From Streptomyces sp. NBC_01241 (GTDB lineage Bacteria > Actinomycetota > Actinomycetes > Streptomycetales > Streptomycetaceae), in assembly GCF_041435435.1 (NCBI RefSeq), contig NZ_CP108494.1, positions 5,242,501-5,306,500 on the forward strand: DNA of 64,000 nucleotides, in the 5' to 3' direction. Shown here one piece after another: positions 1 through 8,989 of this stretch. A program made the position numbers and the translations under genes. A model generated the notes under the pieces. That model saw only the letters and a list, made by a program, of their open reading frames with translations. It had not been told where the DNA came from and ran no database searches. Within the stretch, counting starts at the first letter, position 1, and every line of letters starts with the position of its first letter.

Positions 1-71
1 TCACATTGCCCCTCGCGGCACGCCCACGCAGAAATCGAACCGCGAGACCATTGATTAAGGGACGGACGCGC

Positions 72-1253
72 GTGGACCTGTTCGAGTACCAGGCGAGGGA
101 CCTCTTCGCCAAGCACGGTGTACCGGTGCTGGCCGGTGAAGTCATCGACACGCCTGAGGCAGCCCGCGAGGCGACCGAGCGGCTGGGCGGCAAGTCGGTC
201 GTCAAGGCGCAGGTGAAGGTCGGCGGCCGCGGCAAGGCCGGCGGCGTCAAGCTGGCCGCCACCCCCGAGGAGGCGGTCGCCCGCGCGACCGACATTCTCG
301 GCATGGACATCAAGGGCCACACGGTCCACAAGGTGATGATCGCCGAGACCGCGCCGGAGATTCTTGAGGAGTACTACGTCTCGTACCTCCTCGACCGCAC
401 CAACCGCACCTTCCTGGCCATGGCCTCGGTGCAGGGCGGCATGGACATCGAGGAGGTCGCGGAGAAGACCCCCGAGGCCCTCGCGAAGGTCCCGGTCGAC
501 TCCAACTCCGGAGTCACGATCGAGAAGGCCCGCGAGATCGTCGCCCAGGCGAAGTTCCCGGCCGAGGTCGCCGAGAAGGTCGCCGAGGTCCTGGTGACGC
601 TGTGGGAGACCTTCGTCGCCGAGGACGCGCTCCTCGTCGAGGTCAACCCGCTCGCCAAGGTCGCCTCCGGTGACGTCCTCGCGCTGGACGGCAAGGTGTC
701 TCTCGACGAGAACGCCGACTTCCGTCAGCCCGAGCACGAGGCGCTCGAGGACAAGGCCGCGGCCAACCCGCTCGAGGCTGCCGCCAAGGCCAAGAACCTC
801 AACTACGTCAAGCTCGACGGCGAGGTCGGCATCATCGGTAACGGTGCCGGTCTGGTCATGTCGACGCTGGACGTCGTCGCGTACGCCGGTGAGAACCACG
901 GCAACGTGAAGCCCGCCAACTTCCTCGACATCGGTGGCGGTGCCTCCGCCGAGGTCATGGCGAACGGCCTGGAGATCATCCTCGGCGACCCGGACGTCAA
1001 GTCCGTCTTCGTCAACGTCTTCGGCGGCATCACCGCCTGTGACGAGGTTGCCAACGGCATCGTCCAGGCGCTTGCACTGCTCAAGTCCAAGGGCGAGGAA
1101 GTCACCAAGCCGCTGGTCGTGCGCCTCGACGGCAACAACGCGGAGCTGGGTCGCAAGATCCTTTCCGACGCCAACCACCCGCTCGTGCAGCGCGTGGACA
1201 CCATGGACGGCGCGGCCGACAAGGCCGCCGAGCTCGCCGCGGCTGCGCTGTGA
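72..1253 (+). CDS. sucC: Succinyl-CoA ligase (ADP-forming) beta subunit
   Basis: This is the beta subunit of the TCA enzyme that converts succinyl-CoA to succinate with ATP formation; it works as a complex with SucD. The 393-residue protein begins DLFEYQARDLFAKHGVPV, carries an ATP-grasp nucleotide-binding half (KAQVKVGGRGKAGGVKL) and a C-terminal CoA-ligase half with GNGAGLVM and VFGGIT, and has the normal family length. The GTG at 72 is chosen because AAGGGACG lies just upstream and the family N-terminus starts exactly there; the open frame continues further 5' without homology. sucD follows after 46 bp, so the two form an operon whose promoter probably lies outside the window. Confidence 0.97.
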   Translation: MDLFEYQARDLFAKHGVPVLAGEVIDTPEAAREATERLGGKSVVKAQVKVGGRGKAGGVKLAATPEEAVARATDILGMDIKGHTVHKVMIAETAPEILEEYYVSYLLDRTNRTFLAMASVQGGMDIEEVAEKTPEALAKVPVDSNSGVTIEKAREIVAQAKFPAEVAEKVAEVLVTLWETFVAEDALLVEVNPLAKVASGDVLALDGKVSLDENADFRQPEHEALEDKAAANPLEAAAKAKNLNYVKLDGEVGIIGNGAGLVMSTLDVVAYAGENHGNVKPANFLDIGGGASAEVMANGLEIILGDPDVKSVFVNVFGGITACDEVANGIVQALALLKSKGEEVTKPLVVRLDGNNAELGRKILSDANHPLVQRVDTMDGAADKAAELAAAAL

Positions 1254-1299
1254 CGTTGCGCGTCTCCGACACGACAAGGGACTAAGGGACTCCAACACC

Positions 1300-2184
1300 A
1301 TGGCAATCTTCCTCACCAAGGACAGCAAGGTCATCGTCCAGGGGATGACCGGTGCCACCGGCATGAAGCACACCAAGCTCATGCTCGCCGACGGCACCAA
1401 CATCGTCGGCGGCGTGAACCCGCGCAAGGCCGGCACGTCCGTCGACTTCGACGGCACCGAGGTTCCCGTGTTCGGGAGCGTCGCCGAGGCGATCGAGAAG
1501 ACCGGCGCGGACGTGTCGGTTCTCTTCGTGCCGCCGGCCTTCGCCAAGGCCGCCGTCGTCGAGGCGATCGACGCCGAGATCCCGCTGGCCGTCGTGATCA
1601 CCGAGGGCATCGCCGTCCACGACTCCGCCGCCTTCTGGGCGTACGCGGGCTCGAAGGGCAACAAGACCCGGATCATCGGCCCGAACTGCCCCGGCCTGAT
1701 CACCCCCGGCCAGTCCAACGCCGGCATCATCCCGGGCGACATCACCAAGCCCGGCCGCATCGGTCTCGTGTCCAAGTCCGGCACGCTGACCTACCAGATG
1801 ATGTACGAGCTCCGTGACATCGGCTTCTCCTCCGCCGTCGGCATCGGTGGCGACCCGGTCATCGGTACGACGCACATCGACGCCCTCGCGGCGTTCGAGG
1901 CCGACCCCGAGACCGACCTCATCGTGATGATCGGCGAGATCGGCGGCGACGCCGAGGAGCGTGCGGCCGACTTCATCGCGAAGAACGTCACCAAGCCGGT
2001 CGTCGGTTACGTCGCGGGCTTCACCGCCCCCGAGGGCAAGACCATGGGCCACGCCGGCGCCATCGTCTCCGGCTCCTCCGGCACCGCGCAGGCGAAGAAG
2101 GAGGCCCTGGAGGCCGCAGGCGTCAAGGTCGGCAAGACGCCGACCGAGACCGCGAAGCTGGCGCGCGAGATCCTCGGCGCCTGA
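1300..2184 (+). CDS. sucD: Succinyl-CoA ligase alpha subunit
   Basis: This is the alpha subunit of succinyl-CoA ligase, which binds CoA and carries the phosphohistidine intermediate. The 294-residue product has the N-terminal CoA-binding Rossmann segment (VIVQGMTGATG), the IGPNCPGLITPG stretch and the active-site GHAG around His251. The start ATG is preceded by AAGGGAC. It ends about 50 bp before a strong hairpin, so the sucCD transcript probably stops there. Length and sequence are ordinary for actinobacteria. Confidence 0.97.
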   Translation: MAIFLTKDSKVIVQGMTGATGMKHTKLMLADGTNIVGGVNPRKAGTSVDFDGTEVPVFGSVAEAIEKTGADVSVLFVPPAFAKAAVVEAIDAEIPLAVVITEGIAVHDSAAFWAYAGSKGNKTRIIGPNCPGLITPGQSNAGIIPGDITKPGRIGLVSKSGTLTYQMMYELRDIGFSSAVGIGGDPVIGTTHIDALAAFEADPETDLIVMIGEIGGDAEERAADFIAKNVTKPVVGYVAGFTAPEGKTMGHAGAIVSGSSGTAQAKKEALEAAGVKVGKTPTETAKLAREILGA

Positions 2185-2235
2185 TCGCTTCACCGCGTCG
2201 GAGCAGTACCGCAGTATCGCGTCACCCGCACAGAC

Positions 2236-2278
2236 GGCGCGGGCCCGTACCCCGGTCAGGGATACGGGCCCGCGCCGT
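2236..2278 (+). terminator. Terminator after sucCD
   Basis: A 17-bp inverted repeat (GGCGCGGGCCCGTACCC and its near-perfect complement, one mismatch) with a 7-nt loop is followed by GTTT. It lies 50 bp after the sucD stop and before the oppositely oriented gene at 2374, so it could serve both strands. Confidence 0.85.
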
Positions 2279-2373
2279 TTCTGTCTGCGCGGCCGCTGCT
2301 CCGTCCGCGCCTCGGGCGAGGCCCCCGTGTCTCCCGCGGTGGCTCCGTCCGTCAGCCGGTTCCCGCCTCGCGT

Positions 2374-3654
2374 TCAGCCGGGGTGGGGGAGCAGCCGGGC
2401 CGGGCCCTGTACGAGTTTGCCGCGCAGCTGCTGCCGCAGGTCCAGGTCCTGCGGCGTCAGCTTCTGCGGGCCACTTCGTGGCGGCACCCCCTCGACCTGC
2501 TGAGCGGGTGACTCCGGGGGCTCGTACCGCGTCTGAGCCGTCGCCAGGGTGAACAGCGTCGCCGCGACGAGCAGCACCGCGAAGGAGATGACCGCCTTGG
2601 TCCACAGCTGGGCCCGGTGCTCGCTGTCCGTGCGGATCACGTCGGGCGAGGGGAGCGAGCCGGGGGTCTGGGCCTCGGCGAGCGCGCCGAGCTGTTGGTG
2701 CAGGAGCGCCGACTGCTCGGCGGGGGACGACGGCTCCGCCAGCTCGGGCAGCCGCTCCGCGACCGCGGCACGGGCGTTCATCAGCCTGCTCGCCGTCGCC
2801 GGAGTGCTGGCCTCCGTCTCCGCCGCGGTCTCGGGCAGCCCCAGGCCGACACCGTCGTGGAGCAGCAGGGCGCGGCGGTACGACGGCGGCAGGTCGAGCA
2901 GCGCGTCGAGCAGTGCGCGCGCACCGGGTTCGGCCGGCGGCGGGTCGAGCTCACGGCGTGTGCGGCGCAGCCGGTGCCAGGGCGACATCGCGTACTCGTA
3001 CGCAGCCGCCCGCACCCACCCCACCGGATCCCGGTCCGCCACGACCTCGGGCCAGCGGTCCCAGGCCAGAGCGAAGGCCCGTGCGACGGACTCCTGGGAG
3101 CGGCTCCGGCGCCCGGTCAGCAGAAACGTCTGCCGGAAAAGGGCGACAGCGCAGTGCTTGTACAAGGCATCGAAATCCTCGACCGCGGCGGCTTCTGCTG
3201 CAGCGGCCGCAGCCTCTGCCGCCTCCGATGCTGCCGCCGCTGCCGCCTCAACGGCCGGCGCTGTCGCCTCATCAGGTGCTTCACTCGCGCCGGATGCGTC
3301 GGGGGTGCCGGGCAGATCGGGGGTGGTGCCGGGCTCGGTCGGGGCCATGGCGGAGCTCCCGGTGACTGCGGCGGGGGTCGGAGGACGGGACGGCGGTTTC
3401 GCCAACGTCACCGGCTTGGACAGCCACGCGACTGTCGTGGGCGTCGCCGGGCGGGCCGTCTGCTTGACGGCGGCCTTCGGCCGGGTGCTCGACGTGGTGG
3501 GCTCGGTCCGGGCGCTCGAAGACGGGGCCCCGGTGACGTCCACCGCCTTCGCGACCTGCTTTTCACTCAGCGACTTCGCCTCACGCAGTCTGCGGCGCTC
3601 CTTGGGGGAGGTGAGCGGAGGGGCGGCGACCACATCGGGCGAACTCTGCGTCAT
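2374..3654 (-). CDS. Sigma-factor-like protein with C-terminal membrane anchor
   Basis: This 426-residue protein has three parts. Residues 1-150 are Ala/Pro/Thr-rich and probably disordered; near the N-terminus a segment (ERRRLREAKSLSEKQVAKAV) resembles the first half of an XRE helix-turn-helix. The middle resembles ECF sigma factor regions 2 and 4 (FRQTFLLTGRRSRSQESVAR, then LDLPPSYRRALLLHDGVGL). A single membrane helix near the C-terminus (AVISFAVLLVAATLFTLA) is followed by an outside tail. The ATG at 3654 is preferred over one eight codons upstream because GGGGGTT precedes it. Role unknown: perhaps a membrane-held sigma-like regulator, or a sigma domain reused for another purpose. Confidence 0.7.
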   Translation of the reverse strand: MTQSSPDVVAAPPLTSPKERRRLREAKSLSEKQVAKAVDVTGAPSSSARTEPTTSSTRPKAAVKQTARPATPTTVAWLSKPVTLAKPPSRPPTPAAVTGSSAMAPTEPGTTPDLPGTPDASGASEAPDEATAPAVEAAAAAASEAAEAAAAAAEAAAVEDFDALYKHCAVALFRQTFLLTGRRSRSQESVARAFALAWDRWPEVVADRDPVGWVRAAAYEYAMSPWHRLRRTRRELDPPPAEPGARALLDALLDLPPSYRRALLLHDGVGLGLPETAAETEASTPATASRLMNARAAVAERLPELAEPSSPAEQSALLHQQLGALAEAQTPGSLPSPDVIRTDSEHRAQLWTKAVISFAVLLVAATLFTLATAQTRYEPPESPAQQVEGVPPRSGPQKLTPQDLDLRQQLRGKLVQGPARLLPHPG

Positions 3655-3770
3655 GAATGAACCCCCGTGGACCTGCACTGAGCAAAAAAGTACATAAACG
3701 CATATTGAGCGACACAGCGACTGTTCGCCTGTTACACGGAATAAGCGCGTGTCGTTGGGAGCATGACGGG

Positions 3771-5387
3771 GTGACCCAAGTGACCGAAGGAAGCCCGTCG
3801 TTGTCGGCAGAGCAGGGCCGGTCCGCCGTACTGGCCTTCACCTTCCTGCGTGGGGTTCTCGCGGCCGGGCTGGGGCTGGGTGCCCTCACCGTGCTCGTCA
3901 TGGTGCTGTGGATCAGCTCTCCGGCCCCCGACGACGGCCCCGGCGGGGCCCTCCACGCGGCGGCCGGGCTCTGGCTGCTCGCCCATGGCGCCGAACTGAT
4001 CAGGACCGGCACGCTCGGCGGAGCCCCCGCTCCCGTGGGCCTCGTCCCGCTGCTGCTCACCGTGGCACCGGTGTGGCTGGTGCACCGCGCGGCCCGGGAT
4101 GCCCTGGAGCAGGACGAGGGGCGTCCGGCGCCCTCGGCGGCGGCCACGTTCGCCTTGGTCGTCGGCGGATATCTGCTGGTCGGGGCCGCTGTCGCGCTCT
4201 ACGCGCGGGGCGGTTCGCTGACCGTGCACGCACCCTCGCTGTTCTTCCCTGCGGCCATTTTGGTGGCGGGCGCGGCGGCGGCCGGGGTCTGGACGGCATC
4301 CGGGCGCCCGATCGGGCCGCCGCCGTCCTGGGCGCCGGTGCGCCTGCACGAGGAGCTGGCGCGTTCCGGGTTCAGGAAGCGTGCCGACACGGTGTGCCGG
4401 TCGGCGGTGGCCGGGGTGGCGGTGCTGGTGGGCGGCGGGGCGCTACTTGTCGCTGTGGGGCTGGTCTGGCATGCCCCGGCGGCTCAGCAGTCGTTCGTCC
4501 AGCTCTCGGGCGACTGGGCGGGCCGGGTCTCGGTGGTACTGCTCGCGCTGGTGCTGGTGCCGAACGCGGCGGTGTGGGGTGCCGCGTTCGGACTCGGGCC
4601 GGGTTTCGCGCTCGGTACGGCGTCCACGGTCACCCCGCTCGCGTTCTCGGGGCGCCCGGCGCTGCCCGTCTTCCCGTTGCTCGCCGCGGTGCCGGGCCAG
4701 GGTCCGGGGACGGCCCCGAACTGGGCGGCCGCGGCGGTGCCGGTCGCGGCCGGGGTGACGGTCGCCTGGTTCACGATGCGCCGGGCCGCGCCCGCCCATG
4801 CCGGACGGGACGAGGTGTGGAGCCTGCGCGAGACCGCGCTGACGGCCGGGCTGGGGGCGCTGGGGTGCGGGGTGGGTACGGCGGTGCTGGCCGCGGCTGC
4901 GGGAGGGCCGCTCGGCACCCGGTCGCTGGCGGAGTTCGGCCCGGTGTGGTGGCTGACCGGTGCGGCGGCCCTGGCGTGGACGGCGCTGCTCGGCGTTCCC
5001 GGGGCGCTCCTGGTGCGGGCCTGGCGGCTGCGGGGCGGCGAGCGGGGCCCGGCGCAGGAGGCGACGGCAGCGGAAGGAGCAGCGGAAGGAGCAGCGGAAG
5101 GCGCGCCCGTTGCCCAGGCGCCTGCGGAGGTGCCCGGGCCAGTGCCTCAGCGGACGGCCGACGACCGACGGTGGTGGACGCGGTCCGGGCGCCGGGAAGC
5201 GGACGAGAAGGCCGAGCCGGTGTCCACGCCGGGAACGCTGCCCACCCCCGTATGCACCCCCGGGGGGCCGCCTGCCGCGGCGAACGGCGGGAAGGGCGAG
5301 GACTCCGAGTCGTACGACTTCCTGCCGACCGGTCCCTGGCACGAACGGACGACGGTCCGGCCTCCCGAGGAGGCCGGACCGTCGTGA
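3771..5387 (+). CDS. PerM-like multi-pass membrane protein (DUF6350)
   Basis: This is a 538-residue integral membrane protein with roughly ten hydrophobic helices, starting at FLRGVLAAGLGLGALTVLVM, and a charged, low-complexity C-terminal cytoplasmic tail. The order of helices and the motifs HAAAGLWLLAHGAEL and LSGDWAGRVSVVLLALVLVPNAAVW match the actinobacterial DUF6350 family, whose mycobacterial member PerM affects cell division and the envelope. GTG 3771 is the most likely start (GTG 3780 is possible); upstream in-frame codons are too charged to be family sequence. The tail contains a short AEGA repeat (GCGGAAGGA). It converges with the next gene, with only 13 bp between. Confidence 0.8.
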   Translation: MTQVTEGSPSLSAEQGRSAVLAFTFLRGVLAAGLGLGALTVLVMVLWISSPAPDDGPGGALHAAAGLWLLAHGAELIRTGTLGGAPAPVGLVPLLLTVAPVWLVHRAARDALEQDEGRPAPSAAATFALVVGGYLLVGAAVALYARGGSLTVHAPSLFFPAAILVAGAAAAGVWTASGRPIGPPPSWAPVRLHEELARSGFRKRADTVCRSAVAGVAVLVGGGALLVAVGLVWHAPAAQQSFVQLSGDWAGRVSVVLLALVLVPNAAVWGAAFGLGPGFALGTASTVTPLAFSGRPALPVFPLLAAVPGQGPGTAPNWAAAAVPVAAGVTVAWFTMRRAAPAHAGRDEVWSLRETALTAGLGALGCGVGTAVLAAAAGGPLGTRSLAEFGPVWWLTGAAALAWTALLGVPGALLVRAWRLRGGERGPAQEATAAEGAAEGAAEGAPVAQAPAEVPGPVPQRTADDRRWWTRSGRREADEKAEPVSTPGTLPTPVCTPGGPPAAANGGKGEDSESYDFLPTGPWHERTTVRPPEEAGPS

Positions 5388-5400
5388 ATGGCGCGAGGTG

Positions 5401-6315
5401 TCACTTCTTGACGCCGAAGAAGGGTTCCAGAGGCTTCGGCAACTGGTCGTTGCAGGCCAGTTGGCCGGACTTGGTCAGGGCGTCGTTCACGCAGGTGTAG
5501 TAGTCGCGGTAGACCAGCTGCACCGTGAACGTCGTCGCGACGATCGAGAGCGCGAGCAGCGCCGTCACCAGCCCGCTGACCGCGGCCGTGGTCTGCTGCC
5601 TGCCATAGCCCGGAGCGGGTGCGCCGGTCGCGCCGGCCGCGGGGACATGCCCGGAACCGGAACCCTGAAGAGGACCGGCAGCCGGCGTACTGGACGCCGC
5701 GCCCGCCCCGGGGGCACCGGTGGCGCCGCCCGGTGCGGATGCCCCCTTCGGCTTCGCCCGGAGCGAGCTGATCGACCAGTACACGGCGAGTACGCCGAGC
5801 AGCAGGGCGATCTCCGGGAAGTCGAAGAGCGCGAAGAAGAAGGCCCACATGCCGGAGAGCAGCGCGTAGCGGGCGCGCCGCTGGGCGGGGTCGGTCGGAT
5901 CCCAGCGCAGTCCGCCGGGCTTGCCCTCGGGGCCGCCCTGGCCGTTCGGCCCGCCAGGGCCTCCGGGACGACCACCGAAGCCGCCGCTCTGGCGACCGGG
6001 CTGCTGGTTGCTCCACTGGCTGCCCCAGACCGGCCGGTCGTCGGAGGAGCCGCCCTCCGGCGACCCGTCGCCGTTGTCCCGGCCTCCGTCTCCCCGGCCG
6101 TTCCCGGCGTTCGAAGGGTGGCGGGGCTGCCAGGGCTGATCGGGTCGGTTCTCCGGCGGCGCGGCGAACGGGTTGTCATCGGAAGGAGCGCCGGAAGATG
6201 AAGAACCGGAAGGAGAGGAAGGGCCCGTAGAGGACTGGCGCTCTCGCAGCAGCAGCAGCGAGGTCCGCTCGGGCAGCGGCTTGCGGAAGGCGGTGCGGCG
6301 GCGTCGGTCCGGCAT
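5401..6315 (-). CDS. Gly/Pro-rich membrane protein, function unknown
   Basis: This 304-residue protein has a long Ser/Gly/Pro-rich N-terminal region (residues 25-140), a first hydrophobic segment at about 152-183, an Ala/Gly/Pro linker and a second helix at about 247-266. The exported or cytoplasmic tail that follows has two cysteines (275 and 288). The architecture is common among Streptomyces membrane proteins of unknown role. The ATG at 6315 has GGGGAAG 11 bp upstream. It is divergent from purN across 364 bp. I do not recognise a function. Confidence 0.65.
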   Translation of the reverse strand: MPDRRRRTAFRKPLPERTSLLLLRERQSSTGPSSPSGSSSSGAPSDDNPFAAPPENRPDQPWQPRHPSNAGNGRGDGGRDNGDGSPEGGSSDDRPVWGSQWSNQQPGRQSGGFGGRPGGPGGPNGQGGPEGKPGGLRWDPTDPAQRRARYALLSGMWAFFFALFDFPEIALLLGVLAVYWSISSLRAKPKGASAPGGATGAPGAGAASSTPAAGPLQGSGSGHVPAAGATGAPAPGYGRQQTTAAVSGLVTALLALSIVATTFTVQLVYRDYYTCVNDALTKSGQLACNDQLPKPLEPFFGVKK

Positions 6316-6679
6316 ATGGTGAACGTCTTCCCCATCTCGTCATTTCCGCCCTGCGGACGGTTCCCTGTCCCCTGACGCTACCTCCCGGCCAGGAGGGGCC
6401 GAAAGCGGGGAGCGGCTCCACCGGGCGCCCGACAGCCGCCCCCGGACGCTCCCACGCGTTCCGCAGCCGGTCCCCGGTCGATTCCCCACCGACCCCCGAC
6501 CGCCCCGTAGCCGTCCCGTGGCCCCCTCACCCCCGTCCCGTGGGGGTCCACAGAGGTGCCGGTATCGTTGCTGACGGTCGGCTCGTTCGTAGAGTTCCCC
6601 GTATCGCGGGGCTCGATTCTTTCGTACGACCATACAAATCAGCGTCACTCTGCTTCACCACGCGAGAAAGGGCCCAGCC
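6316..6679. other. Divergent promoter region upstream of purN
   Basis: These 364 bp separate the minus-strand membrane gene from purN. No credible gene is seen. The right third is less GC-rich (GTACGACCATACAAATCAGC near 6624-6643) and probably holds the purNH promoter. A small stem CCCC-GTATCGC-GGGG lies at 6598-6612. No riboswitch fold was recognised. Confidence 0.5.
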
Positions 6680-7336
6680 GTGGCCTCCCCGCCCCCTTCC
6701 CCCGCACCGGCCCGTCTGGTCGTCCTGGTTTCCGGCTCCGGTACGAACCTCCAAGCCCTGCTCGACGCCATCGGCGACGACCCCGAGGGCTTCGGTGCCC
6801 AGGTCGTCGCGGTCGGCGCCGACCGCTCCGGCATCGTCGGTCTGGAACGGGCGGAGCGCGCCGGACTGCCTACCTTCGTGTGCCGGGTCAAGGACTACGC
6901 CACTCGCGAGGAATGGGATGCGGCACTCGCGGCCGCGACGACCGAGCACCGCCCGGACCTCGTGGTGTCCGCGGGGTTCATGAAGATCGTGGGCAAGGAG
7001 TTCCTCGCCCGGTTCGGCGGCCGGATCATCAACACCCACCCCGCCCTGCTCCCCAGCTTTCCCGGTGCCCATGGGGTGCGTGACGCACTTGCGTACGGCG
7101 TGAAGGTCACCGGGTGCACCGTCCACTTCGTCGACGACGGCGTCGACACCGGTCCGATCATCGCGCAGGGCGTGGTCGAGGTGACCGAAGAGGACACGAC
7201 GGAGGGCGAAGCCGCTCTCCACGAACGCATCAAGGAAGTCGAGCGCAAGCTGCTCGTCGAGGCCGTAGGGCGGCTCGCCCGTGACGGCTATCGCATTGAG
7301 GGACGAAAGGTTCATCTCGGTCATGTCGGTGAATAA
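6680..7336 (+). CDS. purN: Phosphoribosylglycinamide formyltransferase
   Basis: PurN transfers the formyl group of 10-formyl-THF to GAR in de novo purine synthesis. The 218-residue protein starts LVVLVSGSGTNLQALLDAI, contains the catalytic stretch NTHPALLPSFPG (Asn118, His120) and VDDGVDTGPII with the catalytic Asp156. The GTG start is placed by GAAAGGG 7 bp upstream. Its end overlaps the start of purH by 14 bp, so the two are co-transcribed and probably translationally coupled; both enzymes consume the 10-formyl-THF that FolD, encoded 1.1 kb downstream, makes. Confidence 0.97.
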   Translation: MASPPPSPAPARLVVLVSGSGTNLQALLDAIGDDPEGFGAQVVAVGADRSGIVGLERAERAGLPTFVCRVKDYATREEWDAALAAATTEHRPDLVVSAGFMKIVGKEFLARFGGRIINTHPALLPSFPGAHGVRDALAYGVKVTGCTVHFVDDGVDTGPIIAQGVVEVTEEDTTEGEAALHERIKEVERKLLVEAVGRLARDGYRIEGRKVHLGHVGE

Positions 7337-8876
7337 GCCCATCCGTCGCGCCCTGGTCAGTGTTTACGACAAGACGGGGCTCGAAGACCTCGCCCGCGGT
7401 CTGCACGAGGCGGGTGTCGAGCTGGTCTCCACCGGCTCCACCGCCGGGAGGATCGCCGCCGCCGGGGTGCCGGTCACCAAGGTCGAGGAGCTCACCGGCT
7501 TCCCCGAGTGCCTGGACGGCCGCGTCAAGACGCTGCACCCGCGCGTCCACGCCGGCATCCTCGCGGACCTGCGCCTGGACGCCCACCGCGAGCAGCTCGC
7601 CGAACTCGGCGTGGAGCCGTTCGACCTGGTGGTCGTGAACCTCTACCCGTTCAAGGAGACCGTCGCCTCCGGCGCGTCCGCCGACGAGTGCGTGGAACAG
7701 ATCGACATCGGCGGCCCGTCCATGGTCCGCGCCGCCGCCAAGAACCATCCGTCCGTTGCCGTCGTCACCAGCCCCGAGCGGTACGCCGACGTCCTCGCCG
7801 CGGTCAAGGCCGGCGGCTTCGACCTGACCGCCCGCAAGCGGCTGGCCGCCGAGGCGTTCCAGCACACCGCCGCGTACGACGTGGCCGTGGCGTCCTGGTT
7901 CGCCGACGACTACGCCGCCGCCGACGACTCGGGCTTCCCCGACTTCTTCGGTGCCACGTACGAGCGCAAGAACGTCTTGCGGTACGGCGAGAACCCGCAC
8001 CAGCCCGCCGCGCTCTACACCTCCGGCGCCGGTGGCCTGGCCGAGGCGGAGCAGCTGCACGGCAAGGAGATGTCGTACAACAACTACACGGACACCGACG
8101 CCGCGCGCCGGGCCGCGTACGACCACGCCGAGCCGTGCGTCGCGATCATCAAGCACGCCAACCCGTGCGGCATCGCGATCGCCGACGACGTCGCCGAGGC
8201 ACACCGCAACGCGCACGCCTGTGACCCGCTGTCGGCGTTCGGTGGCGTCATCGCCGTCAACCGCCCGGTGACGGTGGCCATGGCCGAGCAGGTCGCGGAG
8301 ATCTTCACCGAGGTCATCGTCGCCCCGGCGTACGAGGACGGCGCCGTCGAGGTGCTCGCCCGCAAGAAGAACATCCGCGTGCTGCGCTGCCCCGACGCCC
8401 CGTCCGCCGAGGTCGAGGTCAAGCCGATCGACGGCGGCGCGCTGCTTCAGGTGACCGACCGCCTCCAGGCCGAGGGCGACGACCCGGCCAACTGGACGCT
8501 GGCCACGGGTGAGGCGCTCTCCGTCGACGAGCTCAAGGAGCTCGCCTTCGCGTGGAAGGCGTGCCGCGCGGTCAAGTCCAACGCGATCCTGCTGGCCAAG
8601 GGCGGTGCCTCGGTCGGCGTCGGCATGGGCCAGGTCAACCGGGTCGACTCCGCGAAGCTGGCCGTCGAGCGGGCGGGCGAGGAACGTGCACAGGGCTCGT
8701 ACGCCGCGTCCGACGCGTTCTTCCCGTTCCCGGACGGGCTGGAGATCCTGACCGCGGCCGGCATCAGGGCCGTGGCCCAGCCGGGCGGTTCGGTCCGCGA
8801 CGAACTGGTCGTCGAGGCTGCGAAGAAGGCGGGCGTGACCATGTACTTCACGGGTACGCGGCACTTCTTCCACTGA
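7323..8876 (+). CDS. purH: Bifunctional AICAR transformylase / IMP cyclohydrolase
   Basis: PurH catalyses the last two steps to IMP. The 517-residue protein has an N-terminal methylglyoxal-synthase-like cyclohydrolase domain (RRALVSVYDKTGLEDLARG, then STGSTA and KTLHPRVHAGIL) and a C-terminal AICAR transformylase domain with the Lys277-His278 pair in IIKHANPCG; the C-terminus TGTRHFFH is typical. ATG 7323 overlaps the purN end and matches the family N-terminus; an in-frame ATG 14 codons upstream is rejected for lack of homology. The transcript ends at a strong bidirectional hairpin. Confidence 0.97.
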   Translation: MSVNKPIRRALVSVYDKTGLEDLARGLHEAGVELVSTGSTAGRIAAAGVPVTKVEELTGFPECLDGRVKTLHPRVHAGILADLRLDAHREQLAELGVEPFDLVVVNLYPFKETVASGASADECVEQIDIGGPSMVRAAAKNHPSVAVVTSPERYADVLAAVKAGGFDLTARKRLAAEAFQHTAAYDVAVASWFADDYAAADDSGFPDFFGATYERKNVLRYGENPHQPAALYTSGAGGLAEAEQLHGKEMSYNNYTDTDAARRAAYDHAEPCVAIIKHANPCGIAIADDVAEAHRNAHACDPLSAFGGVIAVNRPVTVAMAEQVAEIFTEVIVAPAYEDGAVEVLARKKNIRVLRCPDAPSAEVEVKPIDGGALLQVTDRLQAEGDDPANWTLATGEALSVDELKELAFAWKACRAVKSNAILLAKGGASVGVGMGQVNRVDSAKLAVERAGEERAQGSYAASDAFFPFPDGLEILTAAGIRAVAQPGGSVRDELVVEAAKKAGVTMYFTGTRHFFH

Positions 8877-8910
8877 TACGAGTTGCACCCGGGCAGCCCG
8901 GGTAAGACGG

Positions 8911-8953
8911 AAGGCCGTCAATTCCCCGGAACGAGTGGGGAATTGGCGGCCTT
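8911..8953. terminator. Bidirectional terminator between purH and RDD gene
   Basis: A 17-bp stem (AAGGCCGTCAATTCCCC against GGGGAATTGGCGGCCTT, one G-T pair) with a 9-nt loop lies between two convergent genes. Runs of A and T on the outer flanks are short, as is usual in Streptomyces. Confidence 0.85.
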
Positions 8954-8989
8954 CGCAAGGCGGTGAGGGTGGTTAAACCTTCACCATGC

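Noticed and set aside
7230..8921. A 563-codon open frame antisense to purH, and similar long antisense frames at 803-1306, 12797-13567 and 38240-39922.
   Set aside because: They follow from the strong GC third-position bias of the real gene on the other strand and have no family resemblance or ribosome binding site.
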